The translations under genes were made by a program, and so were the position numbers. A stretch of DNA of 52,883 bases, taken from Chara braunii (lineage: Eukaryota; Streptophyta; Charophyceae; Charales; Characeae). The stretch is taken from the NCBI GenBank assembly GCA_003427395.1, contig BFEA01000441.1, forward strand, positions 436,671-489,553. The letters are read 5' to 3'. Of the stretch, positions 1 to 9,319 are shown piece after piece. Within the stretch, counting starts at the first letter, position 1; each line of letters opens with the position of its first letter. Below the pieces are notes generated by a model, which was given only the letters and a program-made list of their open reading frames with translations, was not told the DNA's origin and did no database searches.

Positions 1-57
1 CACACTTTTGATTGATTGATTGTCAAGGGAAGAAATTGACATCTTCGACGCACTTAC

Positions 58-1932
58 CTTTAGAATTATTGCTCCCCTCCGAAGCATTATTACTCCCTCC
101 ATCCCTTCCGACCTCTTCGCGCTCTTCCTGCCGCCGCTCCACTGCAAGTCTGTCCAGCTCCACATCTGCCTCCATAAGCATCTTCTCCTTTCCTCTTCCC
201 GCTGGACTCATTGCTCCCGCCATTGTCAAGAGAGCTCCTGCCGGATTTCCTCCTCCTTTTGGTCCCAAATTCGCTCCCACCCCACCACTGTCTTCTCCTC
301 CTCCTCCTCCTTGAGCGCAAATTTTTTGCATCTCTCCATGTAAAGATCTATGCGCCGGTCCAATCCTACCCCTGTGCGCTTTGAGGCATTTCCTCACGTC
401 CCGCGCTGCCACTTTTGGAAAATCGGTGAACAACCGCCAGAGACACCAGTCGCCGTAGCAGTGCCCTGCTCCGCGCGGCAGCGGTCGCACTACAAACGGA
501 TCTAAATCAGCATCCTGTAAAGGACCGTTAGCCGCCGTTGCAGTTTTGTATCCTCCTTCCGCATCTTCACCAGCAAGAGCGTTTGCAGCAGTAGTGTCCA
601 CCTCCCTTTCCCTGTCTCTCCCACCCTTGTCATCTTCCTGCTCCTCTGGCTCTCTTGGATATTTACCATCACCGGACAGAATAGCGTCGCATACGCGCTC
701 CACCGCGCTATCTACCGACACCGCGGCGGGGATCCCATTCAGACGATTGAGGGAGACATCAGCTGCTACCCACCTCCTCCTCCCAAATTCCTCTTTCAGC
801 TTGCCCTTGGCGTATTCCCTGCACAAATTAGGAAAGACAGCGACCACTAGCTCTACACCCTCGGCCACCTTCGCCGCAATTTCCTTTTCTGCCTCCTCCT
901 TCTGTTTCTCCGCTTTCGGTTCTCCATGACGAAACCGATCCGGATCGGGATCAGGATCCCGATACCCATCATGGGGATTGCGATTAGGGATCGGCAGCGG
1001 CTCCAGATATTGCCGAGCAGGATGGGCGTCCTGCACCTGCTGCTGATGCTGCTGATTCTGCTCAAACTGCTGAAGCTGCGGCCGCTGCTGATGAGGAGCA
1101 GTAGGAGGAGGAGGAGGAGGACGCCTATTGGCGAGCCACCGAGCCAACGGCTGCGAAGTGGCGTGAAGCCTCGGCGCAGGAGGCGGGATAAACTGGTGCA
1201 AGCCGATCTCCCCCCGGTGATGCTCATCTTGCGCCGCCGCCGTTGCCGCCAGTCCCACTGGCGCTACTCGGTCGGGAATGGGAGAATTACTAATAAGGGC
1301 GATAGGGGCCGACTCTCCCGATCCCGATGGCCCAGCCTCATGAAGCATCGGCGGAGGAGTTGGTGGTCTATCATCCTGCCCGAAATGGAAAGACGGAAAT
1401 ATGGGCGGATCTTCCGCGGCGGCACCATCCCCACCATCACCGTAAGCGCCACCTCCATCGCCATAGCCATAGCCATCGCCTCGGAGGAAATCCTGCATGA
1501 AGGGAAGGAGAGGAAGAGTCTGCTGCTGCTGCTGCTGTTGTAGCTGAACGAGCTGAGCAGGAGGAAGAGCAGCAGCAGCAAGAGGATCTTGCGCAGCAGG
1601 CGCTAACAACGGTGACGGTGCGAGCGATATCCCAAGTCCAGCATTCACAGCAAGTTCGTCTATGTGCACCTCCGACCCCGTTGCTCCTCCCTCTACTCCC
1701 CCTTCTCCCTCTCCGAAGCTCCATAAATCCATCATTCCCACGCCAACAGGGTAAGAGCAAAAGAACATGGGGTTCTCATTGAGAATATCAAGATCGACGT
1801 CGTCATACACAGGCATAAGCATCTGCACACCACCACCTCCATCTCCTCCTTCTCCTCCTCCTCCTCCTCTCCCTCCTCTTCCTCTGCCTGCTCCAGTTAT
1901 TACTGTTGATGCTCCTCCTCCTCCTCCTCCTC
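58..1932 (-). CDS. C-terminal part of a low-complexity host protein, interrupted by a faulty gap fill and cut at the window edge
   Basis: The minus-strand frame is open from the adapter at 1933 down to about 23. AAG|GTAAGT at 52-58 is a good splice donor, so the exon probably ends at 58 and the gene continues outside the window. From the GTG at 1828 the frame encodes a Gly/Gln/Pro-rich first half (poly-Gln near residues 97-103, poly-Pro near 237-242). Two more ordered stretches follow: residues 325-385 (contains VFPNLCREYAKGKLKEEF) and 458-505 (LFTDFPKVAARDVRKCLKAH). A charged helix lies near 555-575. The two stretches faintly recall the FP-containing helical repeats before the RING domains of RNF216-like E3 ligases; this is a guess, and no RING lies in the window. 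The frame also stays open upstream of 1828 through a (GGA)n Gly tract, which matches the tract ending the N-terminal piece at 2455-3024. I treat both as one gene. Confidence 0.55.
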
Positions 1933-1970
1933 CTGTCTCTTATACACATCTAGATGTGTATAAGAGACAG
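1933..1970. other. Nextera mate-pair junction adapter left in the assembly
   Basis: CTGTCTCTTATACACATCT is followed directly by its exact reverse complement, giving a 38-base palindrome. This is the Tn5 mosaic-end junction made by Nextera mate-pair circularisation, not genomic sequence. It sits at the end of a (TCC)n tract inside a gene. Confidence 0.97.
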
Positions 1971-2386
1971 GCCTTGTACAATCTTTCTCAGCTTATTGTT
2001 ATTAGTCGAAAGGGTAAAGAAAAAGAGAAAGGGGGAAAAAAAAAAAACTCCCTCCACCTGCCACTTCCCGTCGTTTCCCCAGTCCGGCCCCCATCAAAGA
2101 CAAGGGGCCTCGCGCCAGTACTTACCACATGCACGAAGAACCAAAAAATATGGCGTTGTATCTTCCCATGTAGTAGCGGAAGATTCATTCTTATTTTGAA
2201 CATTTGGTGAGTAGTGGACCGAAGACCAAGGTATGCACCACAAAAAAAAAAAAAAAAAAAAAAGGCAACGTATGCACAAACAACCAAAAGAAAAGACAGC
2301 TCGAAAAAAAGAAAAAGAAAAAAGAGAGAGCTCGATCATCTCAGGCTCACTCTCGCCTGGCCCCCTCCCCCCGCACGCGTGGCCCG

Positions 2387-2453
<67 letters not shown>

Positions 2454-2454
2454 N
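1971..2454. other. Suspect gap-fill segment ending in (AC)n and an N
   Basis: The segment between the adapter and the N at 2454 breaks an otherwise open reading frame. It holds homopolymer A runs and a (CA)n tract (about 2391-2453), then a single N before (TCC)n resumes. A mate-pair chimera used to bridge a microsatellite gap explains all of this. Its native location is unknown. Confidence 0.75.
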
Positions 2455-3024
2455 TCCTCCTCCTCCTCCTCCTCCTCCTCCTCCTCCTCCCAATCCTAAT
2501 CCTCCTCCTCCTCCCAATCCTAATCCTCCTCCTCCCAATCCTAATCCTCCTCCTACAACAGTTCCTAGATCCGAGAACATCGACGGTGGACACGACGATG
2601 CCGTCGTCGAATTCCCCGCCGTCAAAGCGCGCAAAGTCATCATGGTAAAATCCAGTCCCTCCGCCATGACCGGCATGTCGAAAGCTGCTCCGTCAGCCAA
2701 ACCCATGGCGCCGTAAGCCGGTCCTCCTGCCATCGCCGCAGGATAAGGCGAATGGAGCATCCCAGATGACGATCCTAGAGTCAAGCCCAAGTTCAGTTGC
2801 TCGCACATCGACGACGACGCCCCTGCCGACCCAAAGGAAGAATCACTACCGTTCAATTCCATCGATAAAAATGGTGATAAGGAGGAATCCTCCACGTCCA
2901 GATCTATTGGACGGAATCGCGATCCGTGCTGTAAGAGCAACCCCACGCCATCCCCATTCCCATTCGCTCCGCTTACCTCGCGATCCCCCAACGTCCTCCT
3001 CCCATCCGCATGACCATCCATCAT
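2455..3024 (-). CDS. N-terminal part of the same host gene (contains an EAR-like LNLGLTL motif)
   Basis: The frame starts at ATGATG (3024) and runs to a Gly-rich tract of GLGLGGGG repeats that ends in (GGA)n next to the N at 2454. Near residue 75 it holds CEQLNLGLTLG, an LxLxL pattern like the plant EAR repression motif. That would suit a nuclear regulator, but the motif is short and proves nothing alone. GAG|GTAAGC near 2972 is a possible donor, so part of this stretch could be intronic. The Gly tract is in the same frame as the Gly tract just left of the adapter at 1933. The simplest reading is one exon with an artefactual insertion between 1933 and 2454. The 5' side is a (GAA)n tract. Function unknown. 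Confidence 0.5.
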
Positions 3025-3025
3025 G

Positions 3026-3072
3026 TCTTTCTTCTTCTTCTTCTTCTTCTTCTTCTTCTTCTTCTTCTTCTT

Positions 3073-3103
<31 letters not shown>
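3026..3103. repeat. (TTC)n microsatellite, 5' flank of the host gene
   Basis: About 26 near-perfect TTC units directly upstream (on the minus strand) of the ATG at 3024. It is also the first of the TTC tracts interleaved with the tandem array that follows. Confidence 0.95.
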
Positions 3104-3159
3104 TACTCAGAAGGTTGGGAGGATTGTCGGCGGGCCGCAAGGCAGGGTCATGTGGGGAG

Positions 3160-3204
3160 CCCCCTGAGGATGATCGGAGCGCAACCGATCGAAACGCGTC
3201 GGGG
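3160..3204 (+). ncRNA. Hammerhead-ribozyme-like motif, array unit 1 (compact type I)
   Basis: Parts in order: stem I CCCC (3160-3163); core CTGAGGA (3164-3170); one extra T; stem II GATCGG/CCGATC (3172-3177 with 3185-3190, six pairs); GAAA (3191-3194); self-complementary stem III ACGCGT (3194-3199); cleavage-site C at 3200 giving GTC; stem I partner GGGG (3201-3204). A palindromic stem III is expected of small Penelope-associated hammerheads that act as dimers. The extra T between the core and stem II may reduce or abolish activity. Confidence 0.6.
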
Positions 3205-3395
3205 AATGTGCGCGTGAGCTGAGATTAGTACGCGCTGCTATGTATGGAAGAACTATCGAAGCGTGTACGAAAGGCAGTTGGCCCCTGTTTTCACTATTCT
3301 TCTTCTTCTTCTTCTTCTTCTTCTTCTTCTTCTTCTTCTTCTTCTCTTGATGCTTCGCGGGTGGAAGGAACGATGGGCCGAACGTGAATGGTACG

Positions 3396-3443
3396 CTCCC
3401 TGAGGACGCTGGTGCGCTACCAGCGGGCGGAAACGCGTCGGAG
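3396..3443 (+). ncRNA. Hammerhead-ribozyme-like motif, array unit 2
   Basis: Stem I is CTCC (3396-3399) with GGAG (3440-3443). The core is CTGAGGA (3400-3406). Stem II can form as CGCTGGT/ACCAGCG (3407-3413 with 3419-3425) followed by GGCG, or as CGC/GCG with an inner TGGT/ACCA. Then come GAAA (3430-3433), palindromic ACGCGT (3433-3438) and C at 3439 giving GTC. Compared with unit 1, stem I changes from CCCC/GGGG to CTCC/GGAG, a compensated change that supports real pairing. Confidence 0.55.
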
Positions 3444-4157
3444 AATGAGCTCGTCGTGTAACTATGGCATTGTGTACGTCGAGATGTAATAGTAATTGAT
3501 CTTATCCTCGGAGCGCGTGCGTCAAGCGATTGGCTTTCACTGATTCATTCTTCTTCTTCTCCTTCTCTTCCTTGTTATCATTTTTATCACTTGTATTTTC
3601 TTCTTCTGCACGCAACTGAGACTCGTGCATGTGGATTCTGCGAGAAAGCTTGAGCAGCAGAAAGCCGTGTTGGCCACTGTTACTTCTCCTTCTTCTTGAC
3701 CTTCTCCTTCTTCTTCTCCTTCTTCTTCTTTCTTCTTCTTCTTCTTCTTCTTCTTCTTCTTCTTCTTCTTCTTCTTCTTCTTCTCAGACACTTGGTCAGA
3801 TTGTGCGCGAGAGCTGAGACGAGTATGCGCGGCTTTGTAATGAAGAGCTTTCGATGCGTGTACGGAAGGCAGTTGGCCACTGTTTTCCACTAGTCCACTA
3901 TTCTTCTTCTTCTTCTCCTTCTTCTTCTTCTTCTTCTTCTCGGACACTTGGTCAGACAGTTAAATGGTGCCGCAAGGCGATTTCGGGGGCAGAGAGCCCA
4001 GAGCGCAGCCTGGCCGAAACGCGGCGGGGAAAATGCGATGAAGTTTCATGCTGAGAACTGTACTACATGCCGAGAAATAATGTAAATCTGTCGATGTTTG
4101 CGCGAGAAGCAGTCTATGGCCACTGCTTCCACTATTCACTATTCTTCTTCTTCTCCC

Positions 4158-4477
4158 TCTGCCTCTGCTTCTGCTTCTGCTTCTGCATCTGCGCTTGTAA
4201 TTGTTCTTCCTCCTTTGCTCCGTGTCCTGCTGCTTTTCCGCCTTCTCGCTGCTTCCCACCGCCAGTTCGTGTGCGTTTCACTATCGGAAACAGCTTTGGA
4301 TCGTTCCAACAGTTTGACAAGATCACTGGGTGTGTTTTGGGCCTTTTGGCGCTCTTGCTCCTCTCAAGCTTCTCTTCCTCCCGCGCACAAAAAAAAGCAA
4401 TTTTCGGCTTCGCGGACTCGCGATATAGATCGGAAATCGACGGGAAAGCGCGGCAGATAGATCGCGTGATCGAGTCC
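4158..4477. other. Low-complexity stretch without a recognised gene
   Basis: TTC/TGC-rich sequence followed by mixed sequence with an A8 run. I see no coding signal or element here. Confidence 0.4.
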
Positions 4478-4589
4478 ACTACGGGGGCAAGGTCCCACTT
4501 GCGCAAATTAGGAGATTTCGGCCGTTGATCTTTGCTATCTACGGTCAGTATCTCGTAATTCGTGCAAGTGGGACCTAGCCCCCGGTAGT
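4478..4589. mobile_element. MITE-like inverted-repeat element, copy 1
   Basis: Imperfect terminal inverted repeats of about 34 bases: ACTACGGGGGCAAGGTCCCA at the left matches the reverse complement of the right end, ACTACCGGGGGCTAGGTCCC. Homology continues through CACTTGC and AATTA. The interior matches the inverted copy at 5500-5610, sharing GATCTTTGCTATCTACGGTC on one strand. It is too short to encode protein. No clear target-site duplication is seen. Confidence 0.75.
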
Positions 4590-5149
4590 ATTCACTCTAC
4601 CTGGGAAGGTCGGGATTTACGAATCAACGATCATTGACTGTACGTAGATTGACCAACAGACCGGTTCAAGACCTATATTAGTTTCTCCCGCCAGGCGCCA
4701 AATCCCGCCCGCCCCTCCTTGCCGCCGGCCGTATCATCCACCTTGGTCTTCCTCCTCCGACGCGCACTCCGACGCGCAGTCGGAGGAAGAAGAAGTCAAG
4801 AGGCGAACGAAACTACCTAGAGGAAGTATAGAGCACAAGGTTGTCACCCTTTTTGTTTGTCAGAAAAGAAACGAGACGAAGACAGGAAGAGAGAGGCAGA
4901 GAGAGGACGACCAAGAACCCGAAACGCCGGGCCGAGCGTCAAAGACTGTCTTTTTTTTTCCCCTTCCTCTTCTACAGGGAAAAAAAGGAAAAAGGAAAAA
5001 GGAAATACCCGCCTACCGAACCCAAGGCAGAAGAGCTATCATGCGCAAGGCGGGAACTTGCGGGAACTTGTTCCTTGCTCACTCCCTTTTTTTTTGACGA
5101 TGGAGCGCGGCAAAGCAAAGCAACTAAACGCGACAGCAGTCCATTCTTC
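4590..5149. other. No gene recognised
   Basis: Holds a short GC-rich repeat (CTCCGACGCGCA twice near 4756-4776) and purine-rich runs at 4850-5010. No convincing coding sequence or element. Confidence 0.4.
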
Positions 5150-5264
5150 CCCCGAATACAACGTAACTGAAATATATAATTGTATGTAGACTGAAATATA
5201 TAATTGTATGTAGACTGAAAGATATCCTAAAAACAGCTACAATGACCGAACGTTGTATTCGGGG
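5150..5264. mobile_element. Small element bounded by a perfect 15-bp inverted repeat
   Basis: CCCCGAATACAACGT (5150-5164) is the exact reverse complement of 5250-5264. The interior holds two copies of a 24-base unit (CTGAAATATATAATTGTATG plus TAGA) and a partial third. The arrangement suits a very small MITE or a cruciform-forming repeat. Confidence 0.5.
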
Positions 5265-5488
5265 CTACAGGGGTAGTTCTTTTTGTCAAAGACTCCCTCC
5301 CTAAGTCCCAGTAGCAGCCTCGAGCTCCCTTCAGTTTCCTCAACCCCTCGATCTCTGGAACGTGTTTGTGGCGAGTGCCGTTGAGGAAACTCAACCTGAT
5401 TTCTGCACATCTCCACAAACACGTTCGGATTCAGACGTTGAGGAAACGCAACGCTGGTAGGTAATGGGACTTGGCGGCGTGGTGGTGA

Positions 5489-5621
5489 AGATGGACCGGG
5501 GGCTACAGTAGGTCCCACTTACACGAATTAAGCGATGCCGACCGTAGATAGCAAAGATCAACGGCCAGAATCTCTTACTCCGTGCAAGTGGGACCTTGCC
5601 CCGGTGTTGCAGATGGACCGG
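5489..5621. mobile_element. MITE-like element, copy 2, with an 11-bp direct repeat
   Basis: An inverted relative of the element at 4478-4589, sharing AGGTCCCACTT and its complement at the ends. The direct repeat AGATGGACCGG flanks it (5489-5499 and 5611-5621). Its length is near the 9-bp duplication typical of Mutator-type elements, which would suit the longish inverted repeats. Confidence 0.65.
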
Positions 5622-6530
5622 CGAATTGTGGAGTACCTTGCGTTTCGATGTCCCGCCAGTAGAAGTTCGGGACTTGGCGCCCAGTTGCAATACCGGTAGT
5701 CGCCATCGGCCAACGTTTTGAATGCATCTGAACTCAATTCCGGCCAGATGCATTCTAAATCTTGCCGGATGGCGAGGAATGCAATGCAACTACCGTAGGC
5801 CCTTGCGCCGCAGGTGGGTCGAATAGCATGGTACTTTCCGCCGTTTCGTCCCGCTTTCGTCACGTCATTCCAACCCCGAAAACTCACGAAAGCACCCACG
5901 CCCAACGACAGGTGGTTATTACTTATTTTTATTTATGTTGAGGACAGTATCATTCGTCTACTACTCGGACCGAGCTCACCTTCGTCGCTGGGCGCTGACG
6001 CTTCGTTCTTCGCACTTTTTGTGAGCTGCCCAAAGAGTTCGCCTTTGCCCAAAGGATGACACGCACAAAAAGTTCGTGCTCCATCTAAATAGGGCCGGGG
6101 CAAAATTGGAATCGAACATCTTCGGGGGGTGGGATGGGGGGTGCAACTTCCCAAGAACCAAAAAAAAGAAAGAGAAAAGAAAAGGATAGGGTGTGCAGAT
6201 GATTTTGGAATCAGCCGGGAGGACGTGTTGATGGACGGGCCGGCTGCGCGGCGGCCCAGCGAAAGAACCTGGCAGCGACTCCGCAGCATGTTGGAGGAGC
6301 TTTGGAGGTCGTGTGGCTGCCGTCCCAGCAGAGAACGGGTGTGCTGGAGGTCGTGAGGCGGAGCAAGCGAGCCGTAAGGAAGGCGGTGATGGTGGACCGT
6401 GAGGATTGCGGCGGGGTAATTCGGTTTTCCTCCCCCCCTCTTCAACCTGCTGCTTTATGCTGCTGACGGGCGTTTCTTCCGAAGACCCGTCGGTGGGTTC
6501 GACGAGGTGTGGCCATACCATCCATTGCTT
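5622..6530. other. No gene recognised
   Basis: Several overlapping open frames lack family features. A G-rich/purine stretch lies at 6125-6185. It may be degraded transposon sequence. Confidence 0.4.
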
Positions 6531-6537
6531 CATTTTG

Positions 6538-6950
6538 TTATGGATGGCCATAGGGGCCTTCGTGCTGCTGGCCTTGACGTCTTGGAGCGAGGGTGAATCG
6601 GGCCTTCACCTGCCCTGGCCTACAGCCAGGGCCTATTTGGCTATTTGCCAGTTCGGCCTGTGGGACCAGGCCGTGGCCTGACCCCACAGGCCGTGCACTG
6701 TTTCAATCCAGTCCCGTCCTGCCCGGTACCACTGTCGGTACCAGGCCAGTCCAGTCCAGTCAGTCCGCTGGGGGTATACCCCAGTTGTTGTCTGTTTTTC
6801 GTCATTCATCATTTTTGCACTTGTTGGAGTACGTGCGGTGTTGAGTCTGCGTCGGAGCTGCGCTGTCCCTTCCGGCTCCATCTCCACTTCCTCCTTCCTC
6901 TACCCCTTCGTCTCCATCCTGTCGGACCGCCATCCCGGCGGGTCCGGCAC
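6538..6950 (+). mobile_element. Probable LTR end of a retrotransposon
   Basis: The sequence ends in GGCACA directly before a canonical primer-binding site, as a 5' LTR should. The left boundary is uncertain; a TG at 6538 is only a candidate. The interior is rich in short duplications (CAGGCC, CCAGTCCAGTCCAGTC). I found no second LTR copy in the window. Confidence 0.45.
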
Positions 6951-6952
6951 AC

Positions 6953-6970
6953 TGGTATCAGAGCGGGAAC
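6953..6970 (+). other. Retrotransposon primer-binding site (initiator tRNA-Met type)
   Basis: TGGTATCAGAGC at 6953-6964 is the standard plant LTR-retrotransposon primer-binding site complementary to the 3' end of initiator tRNA-Met. It lies two bases after the putative LTR end. The following 110 bases resemble an untranslated leader; no intact gag follows directly. Confidence 0.85.
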
Positions 6971-7302
6971 GGTCCCCGCTCCAGCCCGCCCCTCCTCCCG
7001 CATGTAACAGCGGGAATCGGTGTAATTCCGATAGCGGGGTTTTCAGGGTTTTTGGGGGCGAAAACAGCAAAAAATGGCGGAAAGAGCAGCAGCGTGGAGA
7101 GAGTGGACACGTGGCGAAAAGGAGAGGAGCATCACGACGCGTGCGCACAAGCACCAACGCCAAGGCCGCCGCACGCGCCCAGCGCCCACGAGCGTGAGCA
7201 CAAGCACCAACGCCAAGGCCACCGCACGTGCCCAGCGCCCATGCTGCCCCGCTGCCCCGCCCCGCCTCGCTCCCGGATATATATCATCAAGATTCGGGAG
7301 TG

Positions 7303-7386
7303 TTGCAGCTGCCAGGGTTTGAACCTGGGGAGCTATTGCTCATGCGCATGCGTGGCCAGTGCCTTAACACACTGGCCAAAGCCACA
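7303..7386 (-). tRNA. tRNA-like sequence (type II, Ser/Leu-like), possibly a SINE head
   Basis: On the minus strand an A-box-like TGGCCAGTGTGTTAAGGC (plus 7361-7378) is followed by a long variable arm and a T-arm with a perfect 5-bp stem: CCAGG-TTCAAAC-CCTGG (plus 7312-7328). The B box GGTTCAAACCC is canonical. The acceptor stem is not convincing. I read it as a tRNA-derived repeat or pseudogene rather than a working tRNA. Confidence 0.6.
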
Positions 7387-7554
7387 GTATGAATTGATAC
7401 TGTGGCTGGTTGTTGTTGAAGAGGTGATACAACAACTATTTACACCCCTCCCTCCTTCCCCGTCGGCGAGCAGCGAGCAGCGTGCGGCAAAGCTATTTGC
7501 CCCCCCCCCGCCCCGGCTGTGGAACTGAAGACCCCCCTGGCTAGGGGGCTGCGC

Positions 7555-7559
<5 letters not shown>

Positions 7560-7587
<28 letters not shown>

Positions 7588-8340
7588 TTTCACTATCTCT
7601 ACACTGTTGCAACAGCAGTCTGGCAACAGCTCAAGATCACCCCCTGGCTTGGGGCTGTATGACTGTGGCAGCAGGGTGGCTGATCAAGATCTCAGCCAAC
7701 CCTAGATCATCATCACCTCCTTTTTGTTTTGCTGTGGCATCAGGCCATCAACATTTTGAAGGCCAAGATCCTGTGGATCTTGGTAGCAATCTGCTCTTGG
7801 ACACCCAAGAGCCTGGTATCACCTTTTACCACTGACCTACTACCCCCCAACCTATTTCTCTTCCCCCCTCATCACCTAATCATCTTTTCTCCCCCCCCCA
7901 CCACTACTCTCTACCCCTACCTCCCTCTCCACCCATCTTCCATAACCTTTTCTCTCCTCCCCTTCCCATTTACCATCTCTCACTAATCTCACCTACTCCT
8001 CTCCCCCTTTTTCACATCCTTCTCTCCCATTCCACCACCTTCCTCTCCTCCTTCCCTCCCCCAACTACAACCCCATCATCATCCCTATCCCCCACCTTAC
8101 CTTTTTCTTTCTCTTCTCACCTCTTTCTTTCTTTCTTCATCACTTTCCCATCCTCCCCACACCCAACTTCGATTTTTCTGTTTTTCTTCTTTTTCTTTCT
8201 CTTTGATGTAAAATTTCTCTTTTCCCTCCAAAAACTTGAATCATCTTATTCCCCACTTCTTTTCTGATTTTCTGATTTATTTTTTTATTTATTTTATTTA
8301 TTCCGAAAATTCAAAATTTTCTGCGGCACCCTAAAATCTG
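7560..8340. other. Pyrimidine-rich stretch without genes
   Basis: Begins with (TA)n at about 7564-7588, then C/T-rich sequence from about 7840 with A/T-rich parts near 8270. No coding signal. Confidence 0.5.
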
Positions 8341-8367
8341 ATTAGGACTTAGCCACTCTTGCTTTCG

Positions 8368-8779
8368 GCACACATCTTGACCCCGTGGGGGTAACGAAGT
8401 GCTGCCGAAATTTTTTGTTTTCTTCATACTTAGTCTTTTCAGCACATTTTGACCCCTTGGGGGTAGCGAAGTGCTGACAAAATTTTTCTATTCTACTTGG
8501 TCTTTTTCTTGATGGCACACTTCGACCCCATGGGGTTCTTGATGGCACACTTCGACCACATGGGGGTAACGAAATGCTGCCAAAATTTTTGAAAAATTCA
8601 AAAACTTAGCTTCTCCTCACTCTCCTCCACCTCTTTATTTATTTATTTATTTATTCATTTATTTTTTCTGAAAATTTTACTTTGCGGCATTGTAAAAATT
8701 AGTGTGCTTCTTTTAGTCTCTCCCTTCTCTTTGCACATTTTGACCCCGTTGGGGTAAGAAAATGCTGCCGAAATTTTCA
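8368..8779 (+). repeat. Five interspersed hairpin units of about 45 bases
   Basis: Units start at 8368, 8442, 8515 (truncated), 8545 and 8733. Each has the form GCAC..TTGACCCC-NN-GGGGGTARCGAARTGC followed by TGCCGAAATTTT. Each can fold into a hairpin with GCAC/GTGC at the base and ACCCC/GGGGT at the top. They are separated by A/T-rich spacers with ATTTATTT repeats. The location, after the LTR-like end and before gag, suggests a retrotransposon leader or LTR. Confidence 0.75.
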
Positions 8780-8960
8780 AAAAAATAAGTAAGTTCTCTT
8801 TCCTCGCACTTTACATTTTATCTCTTTATTTATTTTTATTTATTCTTTTATTTTATCTTTATCTCGAAAATCCACTGTTTATTATGTTTTCTCCCCTCCA
8901 TAGTTATTATTTTCTTTTCTTGATTAGGTCACCGCTACCTTCCCCTAACCACCTAAACTC

Positions 8961-9015
8961 CGGTTAGGGTTTCCCTAGGGTTTTTCTAGGGTTTAGGATT
9001 CTCCTAAACCCCCTA
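8961..9015. repeat. Short telomere-like repeat cluster
   Basis: GGTTAGGGTTTCCCTAGGG, then TCTAGGGTTTAGGATT and CCTAAACCCCCTA: degenerate copies of the plant telomere unit TTTAGGG in both orientations. Too short and degenerate to be a telomere. Such motifs are common in leaders and promoters. Confidence 0.6.
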
Positions 9016-9319
9016 CTCTCCCGCCTCCTCCCGTCGGGCACCTTGGACCCGAACGGCTCCTCCCCCTTCGAGTGATTTGGCGCGTTCTTCTCACGCGCGA
9101 CCCGCCAAATCCGGGGTGAGCCGACTCACACATACTCACTCCGCTCCCGCGGTCCCCTTCCTCTTACCGGCGGGCCCCTCTCCCCACACACCCCATGAGC
9201 TCTACCTCCCTTTCACTCCCGTCCATGGAAGGGAGTTCCTCTGAGAGATCACCGCGGCGCTGCCCACCTCCCAGGTGAGCGTTCAGCCAGCGGGTTAGGG
9301 TCAGGCCCATGCAGACACG

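Larger units (their letters stand above)
3104..4142 (+). repeat. Degenerate tandem array of ribozyme-bearing units separated by (TTC)n
   Basis: Five to six related units alternate with TTC tracts (3298-3344, 3548-3560, about 3690-3783, 3901-3940, 4141-4157). Shared landmarks recur: GGCAGTTGGCCxCTGTTTTC before a TTC tract (3271, 3668, 3868, 4115), CACTTGGTCAGA after one (3789, 3946), and GAAACGCG followed by GGRGAA near 3191, 3430 and 4016. Unit length varies from about 120 to 280 bases, and identity looks moderate. Two units carry a hammerhead-like fold (separate entries). A unit near 3970-4030 aligns with the first but has lost its core. The array lies upstream of, and antisense to, the host gene. 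A microsatellite-associated non-autonomous Penelope-like element is my preferred explanation. Confidence 0.7.

Noticed and set aside
12-1581. Long plus-strand and alternate-frame ORFs over the first 1.6 kb
   Set aside because: They are shadows of the minus-strand coding frame with low-complexity composition.
1767-2210. Plus-strand ORF running through the adapter
   Set aside because: It translates the Nextera adapter and (TCC)n; not a gene.
8961-9015. Chromosome end or telomere fusion
   Set aside because: Only a few degenerate TTTAGGG-like units in mixed orientation.
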